In this document: positions 43,499-54,276 of the stretch, in pieces
Numbering within the stretch: the first letter of the stretch is position 1
How the letters are laid out: every line of letters begins with the position of its first letter
Assembly (NCBI GenBank): GCA_029378245.1
Contig: JARKIF010000025.1
Coordinates: forward strand, 744,001 to 808,000
Origin: Roridomyces roridus
Taxonomy: Eukaryota > Basidiomycota > Agaricomycetes > Agaricales > Mycenaceae
DNA length: 64,000 bases
Direction of reading: 5' to 3'
The notes under the pieces: generated by a model
Told to the model about the DNA's origin: nothing
Databases searched by the model: none
Seen by the model: only the letters and a program-made list of their open reading frames with translations
Translations under genes and position numbers: made by a program

Positions 43499-46400
43499 CG
43501 TGGATCGTGGACGCAGAGAACACAGTCGATGCGGGTTTATAACCGCTTCCCCGCCGGAACAAAATCATCGTCCTTTCAGAGGGGCTGCGGGCAAACAAGG
43601 CCTTGAAGTGAGAGTGTTTCCTGATTTGGCAGGTGAAGCTGTAGAACGGGACGGTGAGATGGATTCTTTTCTCCAGAGACGGTCTGAGCTCCCCGTGCGG
43701 GATCAACAAGGGTACTTTGAGGAGCTGAGCTCTGGGGTTGGACTTGTCAAGTCCCTTGTGCGGGCAGGATGTTGACTGGGTTGAATATCATCTCTGTTTT
43801 CCCACGGTTCGGTTCTTTTTTCGTGGTGAGTTGAGCCTAGACAAGCAGAATTTCCTGTGTGCTTTCTACACTTCTGTTTACTGCCACTTCAGCTTCAGGG
43901 TCACGGTGGAACCTCGTTCAATTCTAGCCAGGCCATATATATTGGGCGATCACGATTCCCCGGTGTATCATTTTTCTCGGGTTGATCCGTTTCTTTTTCT
44001 CGGCTGATTATCCGTTCTTTAAGATTATGGCTCCTTTTTGTTTGTACAACTGTCAGTTCACTTGCTTCTATCCCCAAATGTGCTTTCTCTTTATGCTCAT
44101 CTGGCTCTCGGAAGGGCGTGTCTACAGCTTTCTTACAGCTTTGGAGTTGCTTCTTTTCATTCCCATCGACCGTTGTCACCAAGCCCACAGCCTTCCACAG
44201 CTTTCTTGGCAGATCGCAGCTTATCGCACGGAACAGCAGTGGAGCGACCATTGACGGCAAGATGACGCGTCACCGGCATGGCATGCATATATAGAGAACC
44301 CCTGGCTGTCGGCTTGCTCACCCCCGCTTCCCTGAGCCCTCCTCCTACTGCATCTTTGCTATTTAATATTTATTCTTCGTCATTGGGGCTCAAAGTCCGG
44401 ATTATTCATCAATTGTGCCGCACTCTGGGATATCTTGGGATACTCTTCAAGTGTTGTCTCAAGCTCCTCAAGCCGCCTCCTTCCTTTTCATCCCGCCACC
44501 GCATCCCCACTTTCTGACTGTCACTGAGCTGCGTCCCTCGGTAATCACACCGGCCTGGCTCAAGTGGAACATTGACCCCGGTCACCAAATACTGCTTTCG
44601 GCGTCGCATCCCCAACGGCCCCTCCGCGCATGATTGGCGGCGTGCTCATTTTGCTTCAACCTGCCTCCCACGCCGCCCTGGCGGAGTTTGTTCGTGAATT
44701 GTGATATCAACCGCGCAGTTTCGCATTTCTACAACACTCGACGTGTCGGCAGACTCGATGGGACACGGGGAACACGGGGTACGATCGTGCGTGGCTCTCT
44801 CAGAGTCTCACCGCTTTGACTCTAGACTGACCCGGCTCGAGTGGACGTGTCGCTTTCAAACCTCAGGGCGTCGTGCGCCACGCCACACGCTCTGACTCGA
44901 GATGGTCACTTAGCCTCTTTGACCCCGGACCTGGTCTCCGGTGTACTCACCAACTGGCCATCTCCTCTCAAGCCACGCGTCGTAATTTACCTCATCGACC
45001 TCGAAGCCGCGAGCTTCGTTGCCTCTCCCCGACGCCTGTTGTCGCTTCAGCAACGTACTACCACGAATCGCACGGTGTGTTCCCCCTTGGACCTCCTACT
45101 ACATACAACTCCTGGGTTGCTCTGATTCCCACTCTCGACGACTGACCGTTCACCAAACGACTCCCATCGTGGTGCCCGAGAACCACGGCACAGTGCGAGT
45201 GCGACAGGATATGCAAGGTAACGCGCAGAGCGCCACTGCGTGCGGGATCCACGCGGTGGGTCAAACGTGGATGTACGTTCATGTGTTTTTGCTCAGTTGC
45301 ATTTTCCCTTTCTGAAAACTTTGCAACAGGAGAAGAATTTCAGCGTAGATGTTCAATCCGGGGAAGGGTGGAATCTGGATGTCCCATGTAGTTATACGTG
45401 GCTTTGAATTGGCTGTTGTTGATGTTCTTGGCCAAAATGTCTATTCCTTCTCATCCAAAGCGGAAATCGAAGTGCTGGCCGCTCAAAAATCGTGTGGAGT
45501 TTAGAGCAAATCCCGGTGTTAATGGAATGCTGCCGGAGCGAAGCGAAGGCACGTCTTGTCCGTTTCTTTTTTTTCGGTTAATCCGTTTGGGGTGCAGCAG
45601 CGTGGCGTCCGCGGTGACGCAATGTACCGAGAATACGATGAGTCACGGTTCCTGCAGCTCAACGTTGTCGGTTGAACTTGGGTTGAACACACTGATCACT
45701 CGGGAGGTTGGCGAACCAGATGGCCCGGCATCAAAAGGGTTAATTACATAATCGTCTGATCACTAACACTCTTGGCTTCCACCGCCATGTCCACCCAGCC
45801 GAAGACGCGGGTTATGCAAGGTGCGGAACGGAGCACGTGTTCCAACATCTGTCCTCGATGCGCCAAGAAAGAGAAGAGATACATAATGGACGTTCGTCTT
45901 CTACTTATTCGCTCCGCGTCCTCGTTGGCAGATTATTGAGATGCCCAGTTGGTGGTGCCACTGGCGCTCCATGCCGGAAGACACGCATCGGCTCAGTGGG
46001 TCGTGCAAATTTCCCAGTCGCTTCGAGTTGCACTTCATCGGATAAGCCTGCCTGAAGTCTGAAGTGTCCATCGTCAATTTTTCATCGTCAGTTTTTCATA
46101 GGCAGACCGGTTCCGGTCTATTCATCGGAGAACGCCGCCAGTCCGAGAAGCCGGTCACTGTCCCGAGCTCACGCCCCGACTAATCGAACATTGCTTCTGA
46201 AGGTTAAGCTATACCCTTGAAGCTTGGGACAAGGAACTCGCTGATCACGCGTAGGTTTCTCCACGCTTTCGCAATACCCACATCCTCTTCTGACGCTCGT
46301 CCCCAGTCGAGGAACTCCAACTCCAATCGTCTTGTCTCTTCGGAGTCCACCGTGTGCGCGTCTCAAGTCTGGTCCTGGGGCCTTCATGGACGGTCGCTCT

Positions 46401-46624
46401 TCTCGGAGACTAGCTAGGCTCGAATCCAGCCTGTCTTATCGAAAGTGATACTGTCGTCTATCGACACTTTCCATAGACAGACCGGCTCCGGTCTAGAGAC
46501 TAGCACTTTATGGTGCTAATCCAGAGCACACACCAGACATGCGTTTCATGAAATGGGTATGGTACGTGAACAGTTCAAGACGTCAATCAATCGTAACAAA
46601 GCAATTTTACCGGCAAGGCCTGGG
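43499..46624. other. Long stretch without a confident gene
   Basis: A GCATATATAG box near 44284 could be a promoter, yet no clear coding sequence follows. Frames between 44600 and 45300 have a coding-like composition without motifs. A short plus-strand frame from ATG 45787 (MSTQPKTRVMQG, with a CxxC pair) is too small to judge. Two related segments at about 46090-46130 and 46450-46500 share AGACCGG-TCCGGTCTA, a local repeat. Confidence 0.35.
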
Positions 46625-47510
46625 TCACCGATGCACGGTCCCAGCCTGAACTGACGCCGGCTCAGCCCCAGCATCGTACCCACCCGCGCCAACGGTATGC
46701 GCGCCTCCATACGCCTCGGTCTGCATTCCACCCATCTCGGCCTTGCCTGCGTACCCACCCGCCGTTGAGGCAGCGCCTGGAGAGAAGAACGGCGCCTCGG
46801 CGACGGACGAGTTCCATACGCCCTGGTGTCCGCGGTTCAGCGCGACGACGGAGAGGATGAGGATAAGGACGGTGTAGGCTAGGACTGGAGTACATCGGAG
46901 GTGAGGTATGCAACTTGAAAAGAGAGCGATGCAACGCACGGATAATCCAGTTGATAAACCCAAACGCCTCGATGGCGGAGATTTCTCGGCAGTTGGCGTC
47001 GATGGTGTTGTCGATGTACCCACACCCGGGGACGAATACTTTATTAGCAGCCGTGACAGCCTGTCCTCCAACAGCAAGCCAAAGGACCCATAGGATCGCT
47101 AGTGGAACTCTCAAATCAGTATGGACCCGCGAGTAAATGGCGTAGCCAAACGCACAAAGCCAAGAAAGCTCAACGAGGATCGAAGACGTGAAGAACGCGC
47201 CGGGACGGAGGTATTCCAGCACTACCCTGACATACAGGTTGAATGAACGTTGCGCGTGGGAGCGGTGATAGCAGGACGTACATTGCAGGGACAGACAGCA
47301 CCGTCAAGACACCTATGGCAACAGCGAGTCCCGCCGCAGACTTGTACTCCGTGAGCCAATTTATCGGCGTGCTCAGCGCTGCGGCGCCGACGGCGAGCTC
47401 GATCAGGGCGAAGAGCGATACGACGCCTAGACGGATTCAACATGGAGAACAGCGGGGAAGACGAAAGCCTCACATAGGGCAACGAAGCGGATGATAGAGA
47501 TGAGCGCCAT
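46625..47510 (-). CDS. MARVEL-type four-span membrane protein, four exons
   Basis: Read on the minus strand from ATG at 47510 (MALISIIRFVALCVVSLFAL) with three short introns to TGA at 46625. Four hydrophobic spans are visible: the N-terminal one, AAGLAVAIGVLTVLSV, a third around VELSWLCAFGYAIYSR and AILWVLWLAVGG, and a last one in INWIILLAYTVLILILSVV. Two cysteines in PGCGYIDN and DANCREIS lie in the loop before the last span. The tail is Gly/Ala-rich with GGYAGKAEMGGMQTEAYG. This is the layout of fungal MARVEL-domain proteins of the plasma membrane or vesicles. The gene is intact. The exact role is unknown. Confidence 0.75.
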
Positions 47511-47750
47511 GGCGTTGACTTGACGGGGCTGAGTGAGGGGAGGGAGGGGGAGGACAGTCGTCCTGACAGTCGAGTCTTTTATTCATTCAATTGGCGCGCC
47601 ACAAAATTAACTTGGCACATAATAAAGTAAGCGAGGCAGGGCGTCTGTTTCTTGGCAATTTTTTTCAACCCTGCCGCTGATAATCATCTGCACTGCACCT
47701 TCAAGGCACCTTGAGGCACCTTTGTCTTTGGAGTACATTCGGCCTCCGAA
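47511..47750. other. 5' flank of the MARVEL gene
   Basis: No gene is recognised. Confidence 0.3.
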
Positions 47751-48035
47751 TCCGATTGCGTTTGAGCAATTCAAGGATGGATGAACATGAACCGACTAGA
47801 CTTGGAGGGCTCCCGGAGGCATGGTTGCCGACGTTTCAGAGGCTAGGAACCCTCGTAGGTGTGTAGGCTGTGATCCGAGCCCGTACCCGGGTAACCCGAA
47901 CCCGCGACCCGGACTATGAGTGTCCGATTGCGTTTAGCAATTCAAGGTATGGATGAACGTGAATCGGGTGGACTTCGAGGGGCTCCCGGAGGCATGGTTG
48001 CCGACGTTTCAGAGGCTATGAACCCCTAGGAGGGT
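47751..48035. repeat. Imperfect tandem duplication, two units of about 110 bp
   Basis: Units at 47751-47855 and 47923-48035 share TCCGATTGCGTTT, GAGCAATTCAAGG-type and GGAGGCATGGTTGCCGACGT runs. The spacer between them is an ACCCG-rich stretch (about 47873-47915). Confidence 0.75.
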
Positions 48036-48735
48036 GCAGTCGGTTGATTAATTTAACAGGCCTCGAGCGTTGATGGACACAAACTAGTCGTACTCATCAA
48101 GAGTCGAGTCGCTGTCAAAAGCCCACTCGAAAAATGACGGCAGTTGAGGACATTCCGGATCCAACGATGCGGGGTTGTATTGCTTTCAGGTACCAATCCG
48201 CCAGAACGGTTCAACCCTGCAAAGGAACGAGGTGGCCGTGATATTAAATCCGATAGGATCACGTCAACGTCCATCTGCCAATGTTATCGCATTTCACCTG
48301 TCCGCCAAATAGGCGATTTCAATCTTAATAGACGCCCGCTCCAACCGAAAACGAACGCGTAAGCGCTGAGCCTTAACTGAGCGCCGATGAAAAAAAATCG
48401 GGATACCTGGCTCTTGACGCGACACAATTCGCTGTCCATGAATGTTGCCTTCCCCAAACTTCCACTACCGATTGCCTAGCTTGATTCCGTTGACCAGCCT
48501 TTGGCCTATATGTAAAAGTACATCACGTGCACTCGCTTGATCCCTCTGAATCTCACTCAAATCTCACTGCCCTCTTGAGGCCAGTGGCCCAAGGGAATAT
48601 GGAAGGAGGCGACAAGGTTGTGCAAGTGATAAATCAAACGAGAGATGGCCATTCGTTTTTCGGAGCGAGGTAAATTAAATTGGGATGATGAACTAAGTCC
48701 GAGGAACCAAAAAAACAGAACCAAAAGGGAGGCAA
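48036..48735. other. Intergenic stretch
   Basis: No gene is recognised. Confidence 0.35.
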
Positions 48736-48843
48736 CGACACTGGCATGATTCGAACATGCGCCCAACAAGTGGAACAGATGGATGTAGGATAAAGCTTCT
48801 CTATGATTCGAATCTGTCGCGTTAACCACTCCGCCACAGTGCC
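48736..48843 (-). tRNA. tRNA-Ser (anticodon CGA) with an intron
   Basis: On the minus strand GGCACTG pairs over seven bases with CAGTGTC, followed by discriminator G. The D-arm is GCGGAGTGGTTAACGC, the anticodon stem ACAGA/TCTGT and the T-arm GCATG-TTCGAAT-CATGC. The loop reads TTCGAA, giving anticodon CGA (Ser, UCG codons). An intron of about 27 nt follows position 37, and the long variable arm is that of a serine tRNA. Mature length is about 82 nt. It looks functional. Confidence 0.85.
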
Positions 48844-49273
48844 AATAGCGGCGAAGAATCTATGTGAGCTCCCTCAATCCACAACGCTCGCGATGCCTGT
48901 GTTTCGGAGGCCGATCGACGACCCACCTTTCGTGCCGTGGTGGCTTTCAAGTCTGAGTTGAATTATCGGTTGAATTGATTCTGGACAAAGGAAATCCAAG
49001 AAACATAATGATTAGGACAAAGTGACAGCACAGTGGATTCCGAACAGACTCACGCGACACCTGTAAATTCCGGCGAGTGAAGCACGACCCTAGCAGGCCC
49101 AAGTACGCAACACACCCACGAGAATATTTTGTGGGATCAAATAAGAGTGGCGGCGAGAATAACAGATTTAGTAGGAGAAACTGCGGCAGCCGTACAGAAA
49201 TAATACCACTCCAGACTGCAGCGCACTTCCGTCCCTACTCCCAATCAGCCAACGCCGCACCTTTGGTGATAAA
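48844..49273. other. Intergenic stretch
   Basis: No gene is recognised. Confidence 0.35.
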
Positions 49274-49651
49274 TCAGCCATATTTTCCACAGCAAGAAAC
49301 AAAAGTGTACAAACGTCGCCACTGTGTCAAACGCAGCAACCCACGCTCATCCAGAGCCGTCAAATACGACCGGGTCGTCGCCTCATATTCCGAGAACGAC
49401 CTGTTACCGGCTGGAATAAGCCTGATTTCCACCGTCTTCAAGGATTTCAACCGCGGGATGGCCGTGTCGATGGTATGGTTGAGCAATGCCTCCTGAGCAG
49501 CGTCTGGCACCGCCGACACCGTGTCAAAGGCCATCGTCTCGAGTCGAGAGTCCTGTGGAAACCCTTTAAACACGGTCATCATCGCCGAGTTCAAAACCAG
49601 CGTGAAGATGCGGAGTGAGCGAAGGTTTTGTGTCAGCAGTGGAGTCGCAAT

Positions 49652-50061
49652 TAGGGATGGGCACCGTGCCGTACATACGGCAGTACGGTACGGTACGGTC
49701 CGGTACGGCCGTACCCGTACTGGCTCTCGAGGCAAGAAGTACGGTACGGTGAGTCGCCGTACCGTACCCGTACTGAGCCGTACTGGCATGCCGAGGATCG
49801 GCAGCTCTCCGTTACCGTCTAAACCGCGTGGAATGTTGACCGGTGACATCCTGAAACATGCCGGTAGGCCTTTTGCGCCCCCCGCGCTGTTTTGGGTCGC
49901 CACGAGCGCTGCCGGCGTCTCGGCTACCGGGCCGAGTACGGTACGGCCGTACCCGTACTGCCTCCTCGAGCTCCCCAATACGGTACGGTTACGGTCCGGA
50001 AAGCGCCGTACTCCGCCGTAAAAGTACGGTCGTACCGTATACGGTACGGTGCCGATCCCTA
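49652..50061. mobile_element. 410-bp non-autonomous hAT-type element, perfect 8-bp target duplication
   Basis: GTCGCAAT flanks the element on both sides (49644-49651 and 50062-50069). The ends are inverted repeats beginning TAGGGAT-GGCACCGT. The inside is full of GTACGG and CGTACC repeats. Eight-base target duplications and the absence of a transposase frame point to a hAT-derived short element. It sits in an exon of the F-box-like gene. Confidence 0.85.
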
Positions 50062-50199
50062 GTCGCAATCTCGCCGCTTGGAGAAAACATCCCAAGATCT
50101 CGGATGTTATCGGACATCGGCGGCTGGCAAACCGCACGCCTCCACTGGTTGTCGACCCCCAGCCACGATGTGAGCGAGGTAACGCGAGACAAGTTGATC

Positions 50200-50708
50200 C
50201 AAGGGGGCATCGGGATCGGAAAATCGTACCGGGGGAGGGGGGGGGGGGGTCTCGAGCGGCCTCGAAAAAAACTTCTACCCATATATTACTGGGCTCGTTC
50301 TGGGGGCTTTGGAGCACCTTCTCACACATATGGATAGTAGTAAAACATCTTGCTTAGGACTACAAACCCTGAGAGCCTTTGAACGATCAAAATTTCCAAA
50401 TTGGGAACGGTATATTACATAATACATCACAGCTCTTCCGATATTTATTCACAAGTAGTGAAGATTATTGCTCAGGGTGGTCATGACATGTGTAGAATAC
50501 ACCCTGGCATCTCCGGAAACATGTTGGTTCATGTCCTATTGACATTGGTTGTTCGGAGCCAGGCGGACCGCCGCTGATGTCACATGACTGTGGGAATGAT
50601 CTGCCTTATATAGTAGGGGAGGGGGGGGGGGGGGGGGGGGGGGTCCAGCCAAGGTCGAAAAAATCTTTTCGACCCTATATCCGATTTTCGGATCCCGATG
50701 CCCCCTTG
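50200..50708. mobile_element. 509-bp non-autonomous hAT-type element with G-runs, 8-bp target duplication
   Basis: AGTTGATC flanks it at 50192-50199 and 50709-50716. The ends are inverted repeats (CAAGGGGGCATCGGGATC, then GAAAATCG). Inside both ends are long G runs on the plus strand, 13 G after GGGGGA near 50231 and 23 G at 50621-50643. The sequence is unrelated to the other element in this gene, so it is a second, independent insertion. Confidence 0.85.
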
Positions 50709-51444
50709 AGTTGATCGCAGGATTCACCAGGTAGAGGCAGAACGGCTGTCCGCAGATTGATGACATGCTGAGCGATTCAAGCCGTGGCCGCCATGGCTTG
50801 GACTCGGGCCAAGGCTCGTGCTTGCTCCCCTCTTGTGCAAAGAAGACGCGTCCAAGCGTCAATGATTTCAAGGAGGTCGCTTCGCTGAAGAGCGACAACA
50901 ACTCCTTGGGCGAATGTATCAAAAGCCCCCGGATATGCACCGACTCTAGATGCGGCGAGGAGAATATGACGGTCAGGGCAGATTTGAGCGAGCGGCCGAA
51001 CTTGTCCCAATTCATTGTGAATTGCCCGACTGCGTTCCAGCTCAACGGCGATTCTTCGACAATCGATATGCGTTTGAGCCGGATGAGGGCAGGGAGAACG
51101 AGTGCAAGCGTCCTGCCGGACATGACCCAGGTAGGACGGCGCTCGGAAGTGTAGGAGCCCTCTGCGTCAATGGCGAATGACGTCTCGGAGCCCACCAGCA
51201 CAATCCGCAGCTCGTGTACGAGGGTCGCCAAGTGAGGTGACGAGGCGATTGTTTTCTGGAACTTTTGGCACGGATTGGGCCCGCTTTTGTCTGGAGTCGG
51301 GGGTAGGATTTCGATCTTTTTGAAGAGATGGACCTGTGTGGGCCGTACGAATGGGCGCTCAGCGAGCGAGCAGGATCTGAGGCTTTCCTTGTCGTCCGCG
51401 ATGTTCTGGACGACGAGATCCACCAGTTCTTGCGGGAGCGGCAT

Positions 51445-52194
51445 TTTCCGAGTCCGGTCACCGGTGTTCTCTGCAGCTTGTCTGCAGCCCTGACATCCAC
51501 GGATCTTGCAGCTGAGATTGAGCTGGATAATCTGAGCAACACGAGCCTTGGATTTCCCCAAGATGTCCCAGTTTGACCCGGGGCCACCGAGAAAATCGGA
51601 GGAAAAGTGCTACCTGCGACTTAATGTCCGACAAGACCCTGTCTGGATTCGAACCAGAGAAAGAGAGACCGCGTTGCTCTTAGGAACTGGATCATCTGCA
51701 TTTGCGTGCACGCAACGGGAGTACCGACACAGTCTGCACAGAAATGGACACTCTGAACCCAAGCCTGCCAAAAGCCCGGGCAGCAATATGCCATGCAGGT
51801 TTAGAACACGGCGCGCTGCGAGTTTTTTCTGTCTCACTATGACCGAGGGCCTTCCGAGGTCACCGAGCCAAAATTAATCCAGTCTGCAATGATCATGTAA
51901 ACTCCGTCTGGACTCGAACCAGGAACTTCAGCGCAAACGAAAGACTTATAGGTTTGCTCGAAGCACTGCACAAAGGAACTTGTATTCTATATGTACATGC
52001 CAGCGTGAACGAAATGTGTTTGAAATGTGTTTCTCCTTGCTGCCTAGGTTGATAAGCAAGCGGAAAAAGCAGCGGCGGTACAAAAGAGTTGCCTATCTTG
52101 GAACTGGACGAGTTCGCCGACTGGATTCGAACCCGAGCATGCTGGAAGGAAGAAAGGAACCAGGGCAAGCAGCTGCGAGGCTTGTAGCTGATAC
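51445..52194. other. Intergenic; solitary tRNA T-arm-like sequences
   Basis: Plus-strand CTGGATTCGAACCAG at about 51647, CTGGACTCGAACCAGG at about 51908 and CTGGATTCGAACCCG at about 52122 are T-arm sequences of minus-strand tRNAs. No complete cloverleaf fits any of them. Confidence 0.45.
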
Positions 52195-54024
52195 CTAATA
52201 CACATATCGGAACCTGCTATTCTTCCTATCCGTAATATTCAACCACCTCTCCCTGCTGAGCAAATCCTCCTCGCTCAAATCCGAGTCCTTGCTCTCCTTC
52301 CGACTAGAACTTCTGTCCCTCCGGCGGTTCTCGATATAATAATAACAAAACAAAAGACACGTCGTGAGGGCAGCTCCCGCCAACGACCCCATCACAGCCA
52401 ACTTCGCCGGTCGGTAATCCGGTGCATCGCGTGGCTGGAAAGTCTGTGGGCCCATGATATTGCCAATACTGAAAGACCCGCTGACGAGTGCAGCGGCGAA
52501 GGCGCGTTTTGTGGAGCCTGCGACGTTTGCTGCTGTCCACTAGTCGAGTTGCGTCGGCGTCAGTGTCAAAGAAGTGAGCAAGATACGCACGGCGTAAAAG
52601 ATGGGCAAGGGTGCGGTGATGGCGTTGACGAGGTAGATGCCGGCCAGACACCCCGCCTTGTTGCTCGTGGGCATGAAAGACATCAGTGCACCGCCGATGA
52701 TCCTAGGCCGAGTGAGTCGCGATCGAATCTCCAAACAAATGGACAATGCTCACCCTGGGATTATGCACGCCAAAGTCCACGCCCAGCGATGTGACTGCAT
52801 CCGAATGCCATAGCCGACAAGTAGTATGAAAAATATTGACACGGCCCCACTAGGCATGTTCATCAACGCGGCTTGCTTCGAGTTGTACCCCAGGTGGCTG
52901 ATCAGAGTGGCCGAATACGTGGTAACCACACCGCTGGGGACGGAGAGCTGCAGGAGAATCAGCGCACAAGCCTTGGAATCACGAGTTGAAATTGAAACGC
53001 ACACAAATCGTCGACAGAAGGAGCAGATAAATCTGCGGATCGCACAAGGCCTCAACGATTTCCGCCCAACGAAACTTGGTGCGATTCTCCACCCCCGTCT
53101 GGTTGACGCTAACATGCCTCAGTAGCACCACCTTTTCAACATCAGACAACCACCTCGCCTGCATTGGCGTATCCGGCAAAAACCAAACGGTCAGAAACCC
53201 AATCACCACCGTCGCACACCCCAGCACGACAAACATGATCCGCCACCCCGCAAGCGTCACCTCTCCGGCTGTGAGATGCTGAAATCCAAACGAAATTGCC
53301 CCACCCGTAATCTGCCCGACCCCGAGCCCGAGGTACCAAAACGAGAACCGGACGGCTTGCTCGGATTTGGTGTACCACCTACTGCTTATGAGGAGGAGAG
53401 AGGGTCCGATGGTGGCTTCGAATATGCCTACGAAGATCCGGGATGCGAGGAGGGTGTGGTAGGAGTGCGCGGCGGCGCCGCTGGCGGTGGCTACGCCCCA
53501 CAGAATGACGTTGACGCCGAGCCATTTGCCTGCGGGGAGCATTTGGAGGCAGTACGCTGGAGTGGATGATTTAGAGCATGTTTATGTAGAGAGGAGAAGG
53601 CTTACTGTTGGGAATCTCGAATATGAGGTAGGCGACGAAGAAGAATGTCGCGACGTTGCTGAATTCGCTCCCGACCAATTTCAGGTCCTTGGTAAGTCCC
53701 ATGACGGCGCCGTACTGAATAAATTATTTGGTGGAGACACGACGCAGTTTTGTGTGCACTCACATTGATAGCCACCTTGTCGAGGAATTGCGTCGTATAG
53801 CACAAGAACATCAGGGAAACGATATGCCAGTCTACCTTGCGCCGTACGACCGCGATATCGACATCTGACAGCTGCGTCGATGCTCCGAGTCTGAGGGCTT
53901 CATCTCGATGGCGATCGAGGAAGGCCCAGGCCGAATCGAGGTTATCCGAAGCTGCCATGCTGCTGCTGTGATCGTTCGGGAGTGCCTCGATGCCAGGCGG
54001 TGTCTTCTCGTCGGTCGAGGACAT
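52195..54024 (-). CDS. Major-facilitator transporter, anion:cation symporter (allantoate/nicotinate permease) type, 524 aa
   Basis: Six minus-strand exons: 54024-53764, 53714-53606, 53556-53003, 52947-52754, 52702-52591 and 52539-52195, all in phase. About twelve membrane spans are visible. Family marks include RRKVDWHIVSLMFLCY, LLASRIFVGIFEATIGPSLL, SRWYTKSEQAVRFSFWY and FLPDTPMQARWLS; the C-terminal tail is charged (ENRRRDRSSSRKE). The ACS family in fungi includes Dal5, Tna1 and similar carriers of allantoate, nicotinate and other anionic nutrients; the substrate here cannot be read from sequence. It is divergent from an FAD monooxygenase gene, with 252 bp between start codons. The gene is intact. 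Confidence 0.85.
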
Positions 54025-54276
54025 CGCGGGGAGTGACCTTGGAGCAAGTAGGAGAGGAATTCCCTTTTAACACCGCGGCGCCTCCACTTGATGCAAGAAG
54101 GCTACCGGTACGCTTGGCCTTCCGACTTCTACGGCGTGGACGGACCTATGACCAAGACACCAGCTCCGGATCTTGCCTGCGCAGTTCATTTAGGAGCCCC
54201 AATTCCAAGAGTGTTACGAGAGCATACAGATAAGTACTCACCGAAATTGGACCAGGCGTAATCACACACTTTGGCC
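54025..54276. promoter_or_regulatory. Shared divergent promoter of the transporter and FAD monooxygenase
   Basis: Start codons at 54024 (minus) and 54277 (plus) are 252 bp apart, suggesting a bidirectional promoter and joint regulation. No operator motif is obvious. Confidence 0.55.

Larger units (their letters stand above)
49274..51444 (-). pseudogene. F-box-like gene interrupted by two short hAT-type elements
   Basis: The minus strand starts with ATG at 51444. An F-box-like segment follows (MPLPQELVDLVVQNIAD, then LRSCSLAERPFVRPTQVHLF), then leucine-rich-type text to CLYLVNPAIN at the first insertion. The frame resumes with LSRVTSLTSWLGVDNQW up to MFSPSGEIAT at the second insertion and continues PLLTQNLRSLRIFTLV to a TGA at 49274. 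Removing each element plus one target copy leaves 1236 bp, an open frame of 411 residues with no stop. The gene is broken as it stands unless the elements are removed by splicing. The F-box assignment is moderate because the motif is short. Confidence 0.75.

Noticed and set aside
44600..45300. Unidentified gene suggested by coding-like composition
   Set aside because: Frames are short, change repeatedly, and I found no consistent splice model or motif.
47751..48035. CRISPR-like array
   Set aside because: Only two long imperfect units and a eukaryotic context; not a CRISPR.
49680..50045. Telomere- or satellite-like GTACGG repeat
   Set aside because: The repeats are internal to a 410-bp element with inverted ends and a target duplication, so they belong to that element.
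51640..51760. Possible tRNA-Arg on the minus strand
   Set aside because: The 3' acceptor half resembles tRNA-Arg, but the required GACCCTG 5' half and anticodon arm are missing.
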